From contig CAZLNZ010000007.1 of the NCBI GenBank assembly GCA_964561145.1, forward strand, positions 1-64,000: 64,000 nt of DNA, given 5' to 3'. Positions 43,012 to 50,485 of this stretch are shown in pieces. Origin of the DNA: RUG14300 sp964561145 (GTDB taxonomy: Bacteria; Bacillota; Clostridia; Christensenellales; CAG-1252). The position numbers were made by a program, and so were the translations under genes. The notes under the pieces were generated by a model that ran no database searches, was not told the DNA's origin, and saw nothing but the letters and a program-made list of their open reading frames with translations. Every line of letters begins with the position of its first letter. Position 1 is the stretch's first letter.

Positions 43012-43449
43012 ATGAAAGCAATCATTCAAAGAGTGTTAAGTGCAGAACTTAAAATTGATGGTGTTAGTCGTGCCACGATCGGGAAGGGTCTTTTGGTATA
43101 TTTGGGATACGGACCCGATGATGGTGATAAGCAGATAGAATATATTATAGACAGAATCGGAAAAATGCGTATTTTTGAGGATGAGAACGGAAAAATCAAT
43201 CTTGACGTGTCAAAGGTTCAAGGCGAAATTATGCTGGTTCCGAACTTTACTCTTTATGCGGATGCCGACCATGGTAGGCGTCCGAGTTTTTCAGGAGCTT
43301 GTCCGTTTGAAAGAGCTAGAGAGCTTTTTGACAGATCAATTTCATGCTTCGAGAAAAATTTTTTCCAGCCTAAAACAGGTTTTTTCGGTGCCGATATGAA
43401 GATTGAATCGATAGCCGACGGACCTATTAATGTCCTTTTGGAGGTTTAA
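43012..43449 (+). CDS. dtd: D-aminoacyl-tRNA deacylase
   Basis: DTD removes D-amino acids (and glycine mis-attached to tRNA-Ala) from tRNA. The 145-residue product starts MKAIIQRVLSAELKIDG and has GLLVYLGYGPDD, the NFTLYAD segment and GRRPSFSGACPFE. The usual active-site motif SQFT reads PNFT and the GPVT motif reads GPIN, so the cross-subunit Gly-Pro pair is kept, but two polar positions differ. It starts immediately after the recJ stop and is 2 nt upstream of the hydrolase gene. Confidence 0.92.
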   Translation: MKAIIQRVLSAELKIDGVSRATIGKGLLVYLGYGPDDGDKQIEYIIDRIGKMRIFEDENGKINLDVSKVQGEIMLVPNFTLYADADHGRRPSFSGACPFERARELFDRSISCFEKNFFQPKTGFFGADMKIESIADGPINVLLEV

Positions 43450-43451
43450 TT

Positions 43452-44126
43452 ATGAAAATTTATGCCATAAAGGGAGATTATTTGGAACAATGTTCATACC
43501 TGCTTGTTTATGGTGAAAAGAGTATTTTAATAGATTGCGGAGTATCTATTAAAGAACTATTTTCTTATATGCAAGAAAACTCTATTGAAACAACTATCGA
43601 GTGCGTTTTCGTAACTCATTGCCATTTCGATCATACTTTTGGTGTTATGGAGTTAAAAGAAAGAGGCGTTAAGGTATACGCTAATGCCAATACTCCCTAT
43701 ATGCTAAAGAAAAAATACGATTTATCTCGTTTTGCCTATCAAATATCGGGAGTAAAAATTCCTTTTGAGCCCTTTGAGGTTGACGAATTGATTGATGAAG
43801 ATAAGGAAATAGATCTTGGCTTTTGTAAGGTAAATGCTGTATGTACGCCGGGGCACTCTCTTGACGGGATGTGCTATTACATCGATGGCATCCTTTTTAC
43901 AGGGGATCTAATTTGTACTTTTGACGGATTTGGACGTTATGATTTTGTAACTGGTGACATGGAACAGTTAAGGGCATCTTTAAGAAAGATTTACGCAAGC
44001 TTTGACGAAAATACGAAGATACTAACAGGTCACGACTATTCGAAATCGAATAGCTCAAAAGTATCTCCTCATGTTTTAAAAGATACCTATTTAAGTATTC
44101 GTCCCTTTGCTTTTAATGAGGATTGA
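43452..44126 (+). CDS. metallo-beta-lactamase-fold hydrolase
   Basis: This 224-residue protein has the two-metal MBL fold: the HCHFDH motif (THCHFDHT), PGHSLDGMCYY, FTGDLI with the bridging Asp, and TGHDYS near the end. It resembles the glyoxalase II-like hydrolase found between dtd and hemZ in many Clostridia. Substrate unknown. SD GGAGG lies in the end of dtd. Its stop precedes the hemZ ATG by 2 nt. Confidence 0.88.
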   Translation: MKIYAIKGDYLEQCSYLLVYGEKSILIDCGVSIKELFSYMQENSIETTIECVFVTHCHFDHTFGVMELKERGVKVYANANTPYMLKKKYDLSRFAYQISGVKIPFEPFEVDELIDEDKEIDLGFCKVNAVCTPGHSLDGMCYYIDGILFTGDLICTFDGFGRYDFVTGDMEQLRASLRKIYASFDENTKILTGHDYSKSNSSKVSPHVLKDTYLSIRPFAFNED

Positions 44127-44128
44127 TT

Positions 44129-45553
44129 ATGCTAAGCATTAAGGTAACAACAAATGTCGATAATTTTCTAAATGACTTTAACGAAACGGTTAGAGCCTTT
44201 TCTCCACATCTTCTTATCGCAGAAGAAGGTGAACTTCTCGAGGTGCTTTGCCTTGAGACAGAAGGAAGGTATAAGGTACGTATTTCTTTTAGGGATTCAA
44301 CATCTCTTGCAGAGCGTGAAAGTGTAAAGGTCGATTCGAAGATTTTACAGCTAAGGTATTTTAAAAGATTCGCAAAGAGAACCCTTTATTCCTATCTTTC
44401 ACAACTGACGGGAATTGTACTGCCTTACGGAAGTCTTACCGGTATAAGACCTACAAAATTATACTATGACATACTTGCAGAGGGAGAGGATCCAAATACC
44501 GAGCTTAAGAATTACTATTTGGTATCTGATAGAAAACTTGAACTGATACGGAGAATCATTAAGGCACAGGAGGGCATTTATGGTTACAATGATGGTGTGT
44601 ATAATGCTTTTGCGAATATACCTGTGTGTCCTACAAGATGTGCTTATTGTTCTTTTATCTCTGAAACGGTAACACATGCAAAGAAGTATTTGGAGGCTTA
44701 TGCCTATAACCTAGCACGTGATATAGAAACGCAGTTTCTATTACCTTTAGGTGAGAGGAGGGCTATTTATGTCGGTGGCGGCACTCCTACAGCTATTTGC
44801 GATGAACAGCTCGATATCATACTGTCATCGTTCAAGGCAAATGGCGAGGAATTTACAGTTGAGGCGGGACGTCCTGAAACTTTTACAAGGTCCAAAGCCG
44901 AAATTCTCAAGAAAAACGGAGTTACAAGAATAAGCATTAATCCCCAAAGTTTTAAAGAGGAAACTCTGGAGAGAATTGGTAGAAAGCATACTGTAGCCGA
45001 TATATATTCCGCTTACGAATTGGCAAAGGAATACTCCTTTGACGTCAATATGGATTTTATAGCCGCACTCCCCGGTGAAAGTCTGCAGGATTTTAAACAA
45101 TCCATAGAAAAAGCTATTGAACTTGATCCCGAAAATATAACCGTTCATACCCTGTCGATAAAGAGAGGCTCTGTTCTCAATATGCAAGGAGAAAGGGCAT
45201 CGACGGGAGGTGTATGCGGAGATATGGTCGATTATGCATATGACAGATTGACTTCATCGGGATATGAACCGTATTATATGTATAGGCAAAAGAATACGGA
45301 GGGTAGGCTTGAAAACGTGGGATATGCAAAAAAAGGTAAGGAGTGTGTGTATAATATCGATATTATGGAAGAAACTCGAAATATACACGCATCGGGTGCC
45401 GGGGCTATTTCAAAAAAAGTTGAAATGCCACCCGGTATTGCCGAGGCCAGAATAGAACGATTATCCGAGATCAAGGAAATTAAAGGCTATAATGAAAGAA
45501 TAGAAGAGCTTTTGGAAAAGAAAATCGGATTTTTCACAATCGATAAAAGTTAA
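44129..45553 (+). CDS. hemZ: oxygen-independent coproporphyrinogen dehydrogenase HemZ-like
   Basis: HemZ is a radical-SAM protein of the HemN group. The 474-residue product has an N-terminal domain of about 160 residues typical of HemZ, then the cluster motif Cys167-x3-Cys171-x2-Cys174, YVGGGTPTA, VEAGRPET, RISINPQS and NMDFIAALPGES. ATG 44129 was chosen since GAGGA lies 6 nt upstream; an in-frame TTG at 44123 overlaps the previous stop. HemN-group proteins can be methyltransferases or heme chaperones, and no other heme genes are present, so the reaction is less sure than the family. In Clostridia hisS-aspS usually follow; here rpsO does. Confidence 0.9.
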   Translation: MLSIKVTTNVDNFLNDFNETVRAFSPHLLIAEEGELLEVLCLETEGRYKVRISFRDSTSLAERESVKVDSKILQLRYFKRFAKRTLYSYLSQLTGIVLPYGSLTGIRPTKLYYDILAEGEDPNTELKNYYLVSDRKLELIRRIIKAQEGIYGYNDGVYNAFANIPVCPTRCAYCSFISETVTHAKKYLEAYAYNLARDIETQFLLPLGERRAIYVGGGTPTAICDEQLDIILSSFKANGEEFTVEAGRPETFTRSKAEILKKNGVTRISINPQSFKEETLERIGRKHTVADIYSAYELAKEYSFDVNMDFIAALPGESLQDFKQSIEKAIELDPENITVHTLSIKRGSVLNMQGERASTGGVCGDMVDYAYDRLTSSGYEPYYMYRQKNTEGRLENVGYAKKGKECVYNIDIMEETRNIHASGAGAISKKVEMPPGIAEARIERLSEIKEIKGYNERIEELLEKKIGFFTIDKS

Positions 45554-45594
45554 GTTTAGATGGCGAATTTGGAAATTTATGTTGTAATTTATGT

Positions 45595-45623
45595 TTGACA
45601 AAAAACGAATTATATTATAATAT
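45595..45623 (+). promoter_or_regulatory. promoter of rpsO
   Basis: TTGACA (45595-45600) is followed by TAATAT (45618-45623, 17-nt spacing) overlapping a TATAAT (45616-45621, 15 nt). Either predicts a start near 45629-45631 and a leader of about 75 nt. Confidence 0.75.
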
Positions 45624-45630
45624 ATATAAG

Positions 45631-45690
45631 TACCCATTTCTTGGTATGTCGAGTCGCTTATGGCAAACTATGATGTGGGCGAATATTTAG
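45631..45690 (+). promoter_or_regulatory. rpsO leader, possible S15-binding structure
   Basis: The leader has TACC (45631-45634) complementary to GGTA (45643-45646) and TCGC (45654-45657) complementary to GCGA (45679-45682). Many rpsO mRNAs carry S15-binding leaders of varied shape, so an autoregulatory role is plausible but unproven here. Confidence 0.3.
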
Positions 45691-45702
45691 GAGGTAAAAA
45701 CA

Positions 45703-45957
45703 ATGGAAAAAAGCGAAATCATCAAAACCTATGCACGTACAGAAAATGACACGGGTTCACCCGAGGTACAAATTGCATTACTCACAGCAAGAATTCAAAA
45801 CTTGAGCAAGCACTTGGAAACTCATGCAAAAGACAATCACAGTCGTCGTGGTCTACTTCAAATGATCGGTAAGCGTAAAAAGCTTTTGAGTTATCTTCAA
45901 AAGGTTGACATTGAAAGATACAGAGCTATTATCGCCGCACTCGGTTTGCGTAAGTAG
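45703..45957 (+). CDS. rpsO: 30S ribosomal protein S15
   Basis: S15 nucleates the central domain of 16S rRNA. The 84-residue product is slightly shorter than the usual 88-89 and has the hallmark DTGSPEVQIALLTARIQNLSKHL, the HSRRGL loop and RKKLLSYLQ. SD AGGAGG is 7 nt upstream. A strong terminator lies 10 nt after the stop, between rpsO and pnp. Confidence 0.97.
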   Translation: MEKSEIIKTYARTENDTGSPEVQIALLTARIQNLSKHLETHAKDNHSRRGLLQMIGKRKKLLSYLQKVDIERYRAIIAALGLRK

Positions 45958-45962
45958 TTTTA

Positions 45963-45988
45963 GAAAAGGGCGGTTTTCCGCCCTTTTT
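45963..45988 (+). terminator. terminator between rpsO and pnp
   Basis: GGGCGG (45968-45973) pairs with CCGCCC (45978-45983) around TTTT, with A's upstream and five T's downstream. Read-through or a further promoter must supply pnp. Confidence 0.92.
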
Positions 45989-46011
45989 CAAGTTAAAATT
46001 GATAATAATAC

Positions 46012-46039
46012 GTTCGTCGTACAGAGCAGTGCGGCGAAT
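46012..46039 (+). promoter_or_regulatory. hairpin in the pnp leader
   Basis: TTCGTCG (46013-46019) pairs with CGGCGAA (46032-46038) with one G-U pair, and a flanking G-U extends it. It sits just before the pnp SD (AGGAGG). In other bacteria a leader stem cut by RNase III mediates PNPase autocontrol; the same use here is an inference. Confidence 0.4.
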
Positions 46040-46051
46040 TAGGAGGTAATA

Positions 46052-48142
46052 ATGGATAGAAAAATTTACAAAACAACTATTGGTGGCAGAGAAGTTACCG
46101 TTGAAATCGGTGCATATTGCGGACAAGCAAACGGGTCTTGTTTGGTAAGATGCGGAGATACCGTTGTACAAACAAATGCAACGATGGCAGAGGCTCCTCG
46201 TGACGGGATTGACTTTTTCCCTCTCGGAGTAGATTTTGAAGAGAAAATGTATGCTGTGGGCAAAATCCCCGGTGGATATAAAAAGAGAGAAGGCAGACCT
46301 AGCGATAAAGCTATTTTGGTAAGCCGTCTTATAGATAGACCTATTCGTCCCCTTTTCCCCAAGGGTTTCTTTAATGATGTAGCGGTTGTTGCTACTGCAT
46401 TATCAGTCGATACAAATGTTCCTCCCGAAGTATGGGCAATGATAGGAAGTTCTATTGCGCTTTCTATTTCCGATATTCCTTTTGCAGGACCTACAGGAAG
46501 TGTTGTTGTCGGTATGATCGGTGATCAATATATTATCAACCCTGATTCTGAACAAAGAGAAAAGAGCAGATTGCACTTATCTTTAAGCGGAACAAAGGAT
46601 GCAATCATGATGGTCGAAGCCGGTGCTAATGAGATTACCGAAGAAGAAATGCTCGGAGCTATTCTTTTCGGTCATGAAGAAATCAAAAAAATCGTTGCAT
46701 GGATTGAAACTATCGTTGCAGATTGTGGAAAACCTAAGAATACAGAGGTTGAGATTTATCACGTAGGTGACGATGTAACCGAGGCTGTTCGTGCTTTTGC
46801 TTCCGAGAAAATGGATTATTGCCTCGAGGCATATGATCGCTATGAAAGAGAGCAAAGAGAAAAAGCAATGTATAAGGAAATCAAAGAGGCACTCGGCGAG
46901 CAATTTGAAGGTCGTGAAAGAGAGATTGCCGATGCTGTATATGCATTGAAGAAAGAGAAGGTTCGTCGTAAGATTTTGGATAAAGGAATTCGTCCTGATG
47001 GTAGAGCTTTGACAGAAATCCGTCCTATATGGTGCGAAGTAGGCGTTCTTCCCAGAGTTCACGGAACAGGTGTCTTTACCAGAGGTCAAACACAAGCTTT
47101 AACGACTTGTACATTAGGCACAATCAGTGAGGTCCAAAAACTTGAAGGTTTAGATGATGACGTATTTAAGAGATATATGCATCACTATAACATGCCTCCC
47201 TATTCAACCGGTGAAGCAAAGGCTTTGAAATCTCCCGGTAGACGTGAAATCGGACATGGTGCTTTAGCAGAACGTGCATTGGAGCCTGTCCTTCCCAGCG
47301 AAACAGATTTCCCCTATGCAATTCGTACAGTATCCGAGATTTTAAGCTCAAATGGCAGCACCTCTCAAGCAAGCGTTTGCGGTAGTACTCTTGCACTTAT
47401 GGATGCAGGTGTACCTATCAAAGCACCCGTTGCAGGTATCGCCATGGGACTTATGAAGGATGACCAATCCGATAATCTCGTTGTATTAACAGATATCCAA
47501 GGTTTGGAGGATTTCCTCGGAGATATGGATTTCAAGGTAGCAGGTACTGCAGAAGGTATTACAGCCATCCAAATGGATATCAAAATCAAGGGTATTGATG
47601 AGAACATCTTAAGAAGAGCTTTAGAGCAAGCTCGCCAAGGCAGATTGTTTATTTTAGGCAAGATGGCAGAGGTTATTGATAAACCAAGAGAGAACCTTTC
47701 CAAATTTGCACCTAAGATAATCAGCTTTAACATTGATCCGGATAAGATCAGAGAGGTTATCGGAAGTGGTGGTAAGACAATCAATAAGATTGTTGAAGAA
47801 ACCGGTGTTAAGATTGATATCAGTGATGACGGTAAGGTGTTCATTGCTAGCTCCGATTCCGAAAATGCAGAGAAGGCAAAAAAGATAATAATGACAATTG
47901 CAAAGGATCCTGAAGTAGGTGATATATTTGAAGGATACGTTGCACGTATTATCACAATCGGTGCTTTTGTTGAATTAGCCCCCGGTAAAGACGGAATGAT
48001 TCACATCTCCAAGCTTTCACGTGAACGTGTAGAGAAAGTTGAAGATGTTGTTAACGTTGGTGATTATGTAAGAGTTAAGGTTATTAAGATCAGCCCTAAG
48101 GGAATCGATCTCCGTCTTGAAAAGGTACTAAAGAAGGCTTAA
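46052..48142 (+). CDS. pnp: polyribonucleotide nucleotidyltransferase (PNPase)
   Basis: PNPase is a trimeric phosphorolytic 3'-5' exoribonuclease of the degradosome. The 696-residue protein has two RNase PH domains (about 1-220 and 305-540; FFPLGVDFEEKMYAVGKIPGG, RPIRPLFPKGF, the active GHGALAERALEPVLP and DIQGLEDFLGDMDFKVAGT), a linking helical domain, then KH (VIGSGGKTINKIVEETG) and S1 (FEGYVARIITIGAFVEL) RNA-binding domains. SD AGGAGGT precedes the ATG. It follows rpsO, the usual order, and works with RNase Y at 57979. Confidence 0.98.
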   Translation: MDRKIYKTTIGGREVTVEIGAYCGQANGSCLVRCGDTVVQTNATMAEAPRDGIDFFPLGVDFEEKMYAVGKIPGGYKKREGRPSDKAILVSRLIDRPIRPLFPKGFFNDVAVVATALSVDTNVPPEVWAMIGSSIALSISDIPFAGPTGSVVVGMIGDQYIINPDSEQREKSRLHLSLSGTKDAIMMVEAGANEITEEEMLGAILFGHEEIKKIVAWIETIVADCGKPKNTEVEIYHVGDDVTEAVRAFASEKMDYCLEAYDRYEREQREKAMYKEIKEALGEQFEGREREIADAVYALKKEKVRRKILDKGIRPDGRALTEIRPIWCEVGVLPRVHGTGVFTRGQTQALTTCTLGTISEVQKLEGLDDDVFKRYMHHYNMPPYSTGEAKALKSPGRREIGHGALAERALEPVLPSETDFPYAIRTVSEILSSNGSTSQASVCGSTLALMDAGVPIKAPVAGIAMGLMKDDQSDNLVVLTDIQGLEDFLGDMDFKVAGTAEGITAIQMDIKIKGIDENILRRALEQARQGRLFILGKMAEVIDKPRENLSKFAPKIISFNIDPDKIREVIGSGGKTINKIVEETGVKIDISDDGKVFIASSDSENAEKAKKIIMTIAKDPEVGDIFEGYVARIITIGAFVELAPGKDGMIHISKLSRERVEKVEDVVNVGDYVRVKVIKISPKGIDLRLEKVLKKA

Positions 48143-48167
48143 TCTAATTGTTGAAAAAAAGTTTACA

Positions 48168-48205
48168 TTGCGTCAGTGGTATTGATTATCACTGACGCAT
48201 TTTTT
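48168..48205 (+). terminator. terminator after pnp
   Basis: TGCGTCAGTG (48169-48178) pairs perfectly with CACTGACGCA (48190-48199), followed by six T. Confidence 0.94.
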
Positions 48206-48344
48206 ACATTTATCAAAAAGACGTCACTACTCGATGCAGTGCGGATGGTTTATCCCTTATGCTTGCATAAAGTCTGTTTCAAGTTACTTTTCTTATAGTA
48301 ATCATATAACTTTAGTTATGAACAATAATACTTTTAGCAGAAGT

Positions 48345-48388
48345 AAAAAAGTGATGAAATCGTTTTATAATCGGAACTTTTACATCAC
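48345..48388 (-). terminator. weak terminator candidate for the deacetylase gene
   Basis: On the minus strand GTGATG (48388-48383) pairs with CATCAC (48356-48351) and is followed by six T (48350-48345), but the 26-nt loop is large. The rest of the 200-bp gap holds only a short TTATGC/GCATAA dyad and no gene that I can support. Confidence 0.35.
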
Positions 48389-48404
48389 AAAAATATATAT
48401 AATG

Positions 48405-49088
48405 CTATACCGCCAAAGCATTCGTTACAGTTGAAAGAGTATATCCTTTTGATAATAATCCCTCTATGATTTGAGGTAATGCAATTGCGGTTTCATCGGT
48501 TGGGTGCATTAATAAAAAATCACCTTGTTCGGCTTTCAACGCTCGTGATTTAATAATCTCGACATCGTGATCTCTCCAGTCAATCGTATCTCTTGTCCAA
48601 AGTATTACTCTCAAGTTAAGTTGCTCACAGGCTTTGATCGTAGACTGGTTATAGGCACCGGAGGGTGGTGCAAATAACGTAACCTTATAATCGATGCTAT
48701 CTTCTATTATTCTTATACTTTTCGATATTTCATTAACGTTTTCTTCAAGTGAAAGTTTATCGTGAGAATAGTGATAATAGCCATGACTTCCTATCTCGTT
48801 TCCGAAATCTATTATTTTCTTCAAGCATTCCTTGTTTTTGTTGATCCAACAGCCACCTAGAAAGAATGTAGCGGTAACAGAATACTTGTTTAAGGTTTCT
48901 AAAATACTTTCAACTGCTGCGGTGTTTTCATATACATTAAAGGTTAAAGCAACACAGTTTTTTCCCTTGGATATTACATCGACAGATTCCGATTTAGGTT
49001 CTTTAACGAAGAATATCGTAGTTCCAAGGGTTAAGATTACAAGTAAGATGATTGAATTAACAACGAAGTTAACACGCTTATTTTTCAT
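48405..49088 (-). CDS. ylxY: polysaccharide deacetylase (NodB) family protein, YlxY-like
   Basis: This 227-residue protein has an uncleaved signal anchor (about 8-27) and an extracytoplasmic NodB fold. Position decides the name: Bacillus has ylxY between pnp and the M16 gene mlpA, as here, although this copy is on the opposite strand. The catalytic motifs are eroded. The TFDD motif reads TFNV (Asn51 in place of the catalytic Asp), and the RPPxG motif reads FAPPSG with the Arg lost. The metal-site region SHGYYHYSH (101-109) and the LLMHPT end motif remain. It may bind metal or glycan without deacetylating. No SD is clear before the ATG. Confidence 0.75.
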   Translation of the reverse strand: MKNKRVNFVVNSIILLVILTLGTTIFFVKEPKSESVDVISKGKNCVALTFNVYENTAAVESILETLNKYSVTATFFLGGCWINKNKECLKKIIDFGNEIGSHGYYHYSHDKLSLEENVNEISKSIRIIEDSIDYKVTLFAPPSGAYNQSTIKACEQLNLRVILWTRDTIDWRDHDVEIIKSRALKAEQGDFLLMHPTDETAIALPQIIEGLLSKGYTLSTVTNALAV

Positions 49089-49150
49089 AAAGTAATGTAT
49101 GAATCGATAAAAAAATGTATTACACTTTTAGTAAGAATGGTTTTTGCTTC

Positions 49151-49179
49151 TTTACAACGCAATAAAAATATATTATAAT
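49151..49179 (+). promoter_or_regulatory. promoter of the M16 peptidase-ftsK unit
   Basis: TTTACA (49151-49156), 17 nt, and a perfect TATAAT (49174-49179) predict a start near 49186, inside the dyad at 49180-49213. Confidence 0.82.
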
Positions 49180-49213
49180 AATAAAAGTATTAGTAGTATG
49201 CTATACTTTTATT
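49180..49213. promoter_or_regulatory. 11-bp perfect dyad at the transcription start
   Basis: AATAAAAGTAT (49180-49190) and ATACTTTTATT (49203-49213) are exact inverted repeats with a 12-nt centre, starting right after the -10 box. It could be an operator overlapping +1, or the 5' stem of the mRNA. Confidence 0.5.
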
Positions 49214-49228
49214 GTAATAGGAGTATGT

Positions 49229-50482
49229 ATGAATAAAATAATAACACTTAAAAACGGATTAAGAGTATCCTTTGAATATCTTCCACATGTTCATTCCGTA
49301 TGCTTCGGCGTTTTTGTCTTAAACGGAAGTCGTTATGAAGATAAAGAGCATAGAGGTATATCTCACCTTATAGAACATATGATTTTTAAAGGCACCGAAA
49401 AACGTACCGCCTTTGATGTTGTTGCCGATACCGATAAGATGGGAGCAAATTTTAATGCCTATACTACAAAGGAAAATACTGTATTTTACATTCAAAGCAT
49501 AGTCGATTATGCTGAACGCTGTGTTGAGATACTTTCAGACATGCTTATACACCATACTTTCCCCGAGGACGAGCTAACTAGGGAAAAGGAGGTCGTTGTC
49601 GAAGAGATAAAGATGTGCGAAGACACACCGGATGATCTTTGTCAGGAGCTCGCTGCACAAGCTTTTTGGGGTAATGATCCACTAGGTAAAACAATCCTCG
49701 GAAGTGAAGAGGAAGTTAGAAGTATTTCACGGGAAAAGCTTCATGAGTATTGCAACAAAACATATGTTGCCGAGAATATTGTCATATCGGTTGCGGGGAA
49801 TTTAGAGGAGAGTACAGCCATTGAATTGATCGAGAATTATTTTACTTTTAAATCCGGAAAAAGCAATATATGTCCCAAAGGGGAGTATTCCAATACACCC
49901 ATACTTTTAAAGTCAATCAAACCAATAGAGCAGGCTAACATATCTTTGGTTTTTCCTTCTGTCGGCAATGATACATTGGAGTCATACAAGTATTCTGTAA
50001 TGAGTAGCATATTGGGCTCGAATATGAGTAGCGTGCTTTTTCAAAGAATAAGAGAAAAGCTTGGACTGGCATACTCCGTATACAGTTATTCTGCCTCCTA
50101 TAGTAACATTGGAGCGTTCTGTATATATCTGGGAACTGCACCAAAGAAGGTTAAACTTGCATTATCGGAAATCAATAACATATTGAATGAGTATTATGAA
50201 AAGGGTTTTTCAAAGGATGAATTTGAAAGAGGTTTTATGCAAGTTAAAAGTGCTTACCTTATGGGGCTTGATAGTCCTTTGTCATTAATGAGGGTCAACG
50301 GTAGGAAGGCTTTGAATGAAAATCAGCCTTTTGATATTGATCGTATTATAGAGTATTTGGATTCCATAACCTTAGAAGACGTCAATCGTATATTTAGGGA
50401 ATGTTTTAAGAGCAAGCCCTCGATCGGATATGTCGGAGTTGAGCAAGACTTTGATATGATTTCTATATTTGATGAAAGATAA
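49229..50482 (+). CDS. M16 family zinc peptidase (MlpA/YmxG-like)
   Basis: M16 (pitrilysin/processing peptidase) proteins are two-lobed clam-shell zinc peptidases. The 417-residue product has the inverted zinc motif His46-x2-Glu49-His50 (SHLIEHMIFKGT), the distal Glu region EVVVEEIKMCEDTPDD, and the C-terminal lobe with RIREKLGLAYSVYS. It is the single-domain active subunit type. It lies between ylxY and ftsK/spoIIIE as in Bacillus mlpA. SD AGGAG is 7 nt upstream. ftsK begins 3 nt after the stop. Confidence 0.93.
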   Translation: MNKIITLKNGLRVSFEYLPHVHSVCFGVFVLNGSRYEDKEHRGISHLIEHMIFKGTEKRTAFDVVADTDKMGANFNAYTTKENTVFYIQSIVDYAERCVEILSDMLIHHTFPEDELTREKEVVVEEIKMCEDTPDDLCQELAAQAFWGNDPLGKTILGSEEEVRSISREKLHEYCNKTYVAENIVISVAGNLEESTAIELIENYFTFKSGKSNICPKGEYSNTPILLKSIKPIEQANISLVFPSVGNDTLESYKYSVMSSILGSNMSSVLFQRIREKLGLAYSVYSYSASYSNIGAFCIYLGTAPKKVKLALSEINNILNEYYEKGFSKDEFERGFMQVKSAYLMGLDSPLSLMRVNGRKALNENQPFDIDRIIEYLDSITLEDVNRIFRECFKSKPSIGYVGVEQDFDMISIFDER

Positions 50483-50485
50483 AAG

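Noticed and set aside
47365..47955. 196-codon minus-strand ORF within pnp
   Set aside because: Antisense to conserved PNPase coding sequence, with no recognisable protein features.
48234..48434. Small plus-strand ORF of 66 codons after the pnp terminator
   Set aside because: No SD, an odd composition, and it overlaps the 3' end of the minus-strand deacetylase gene.
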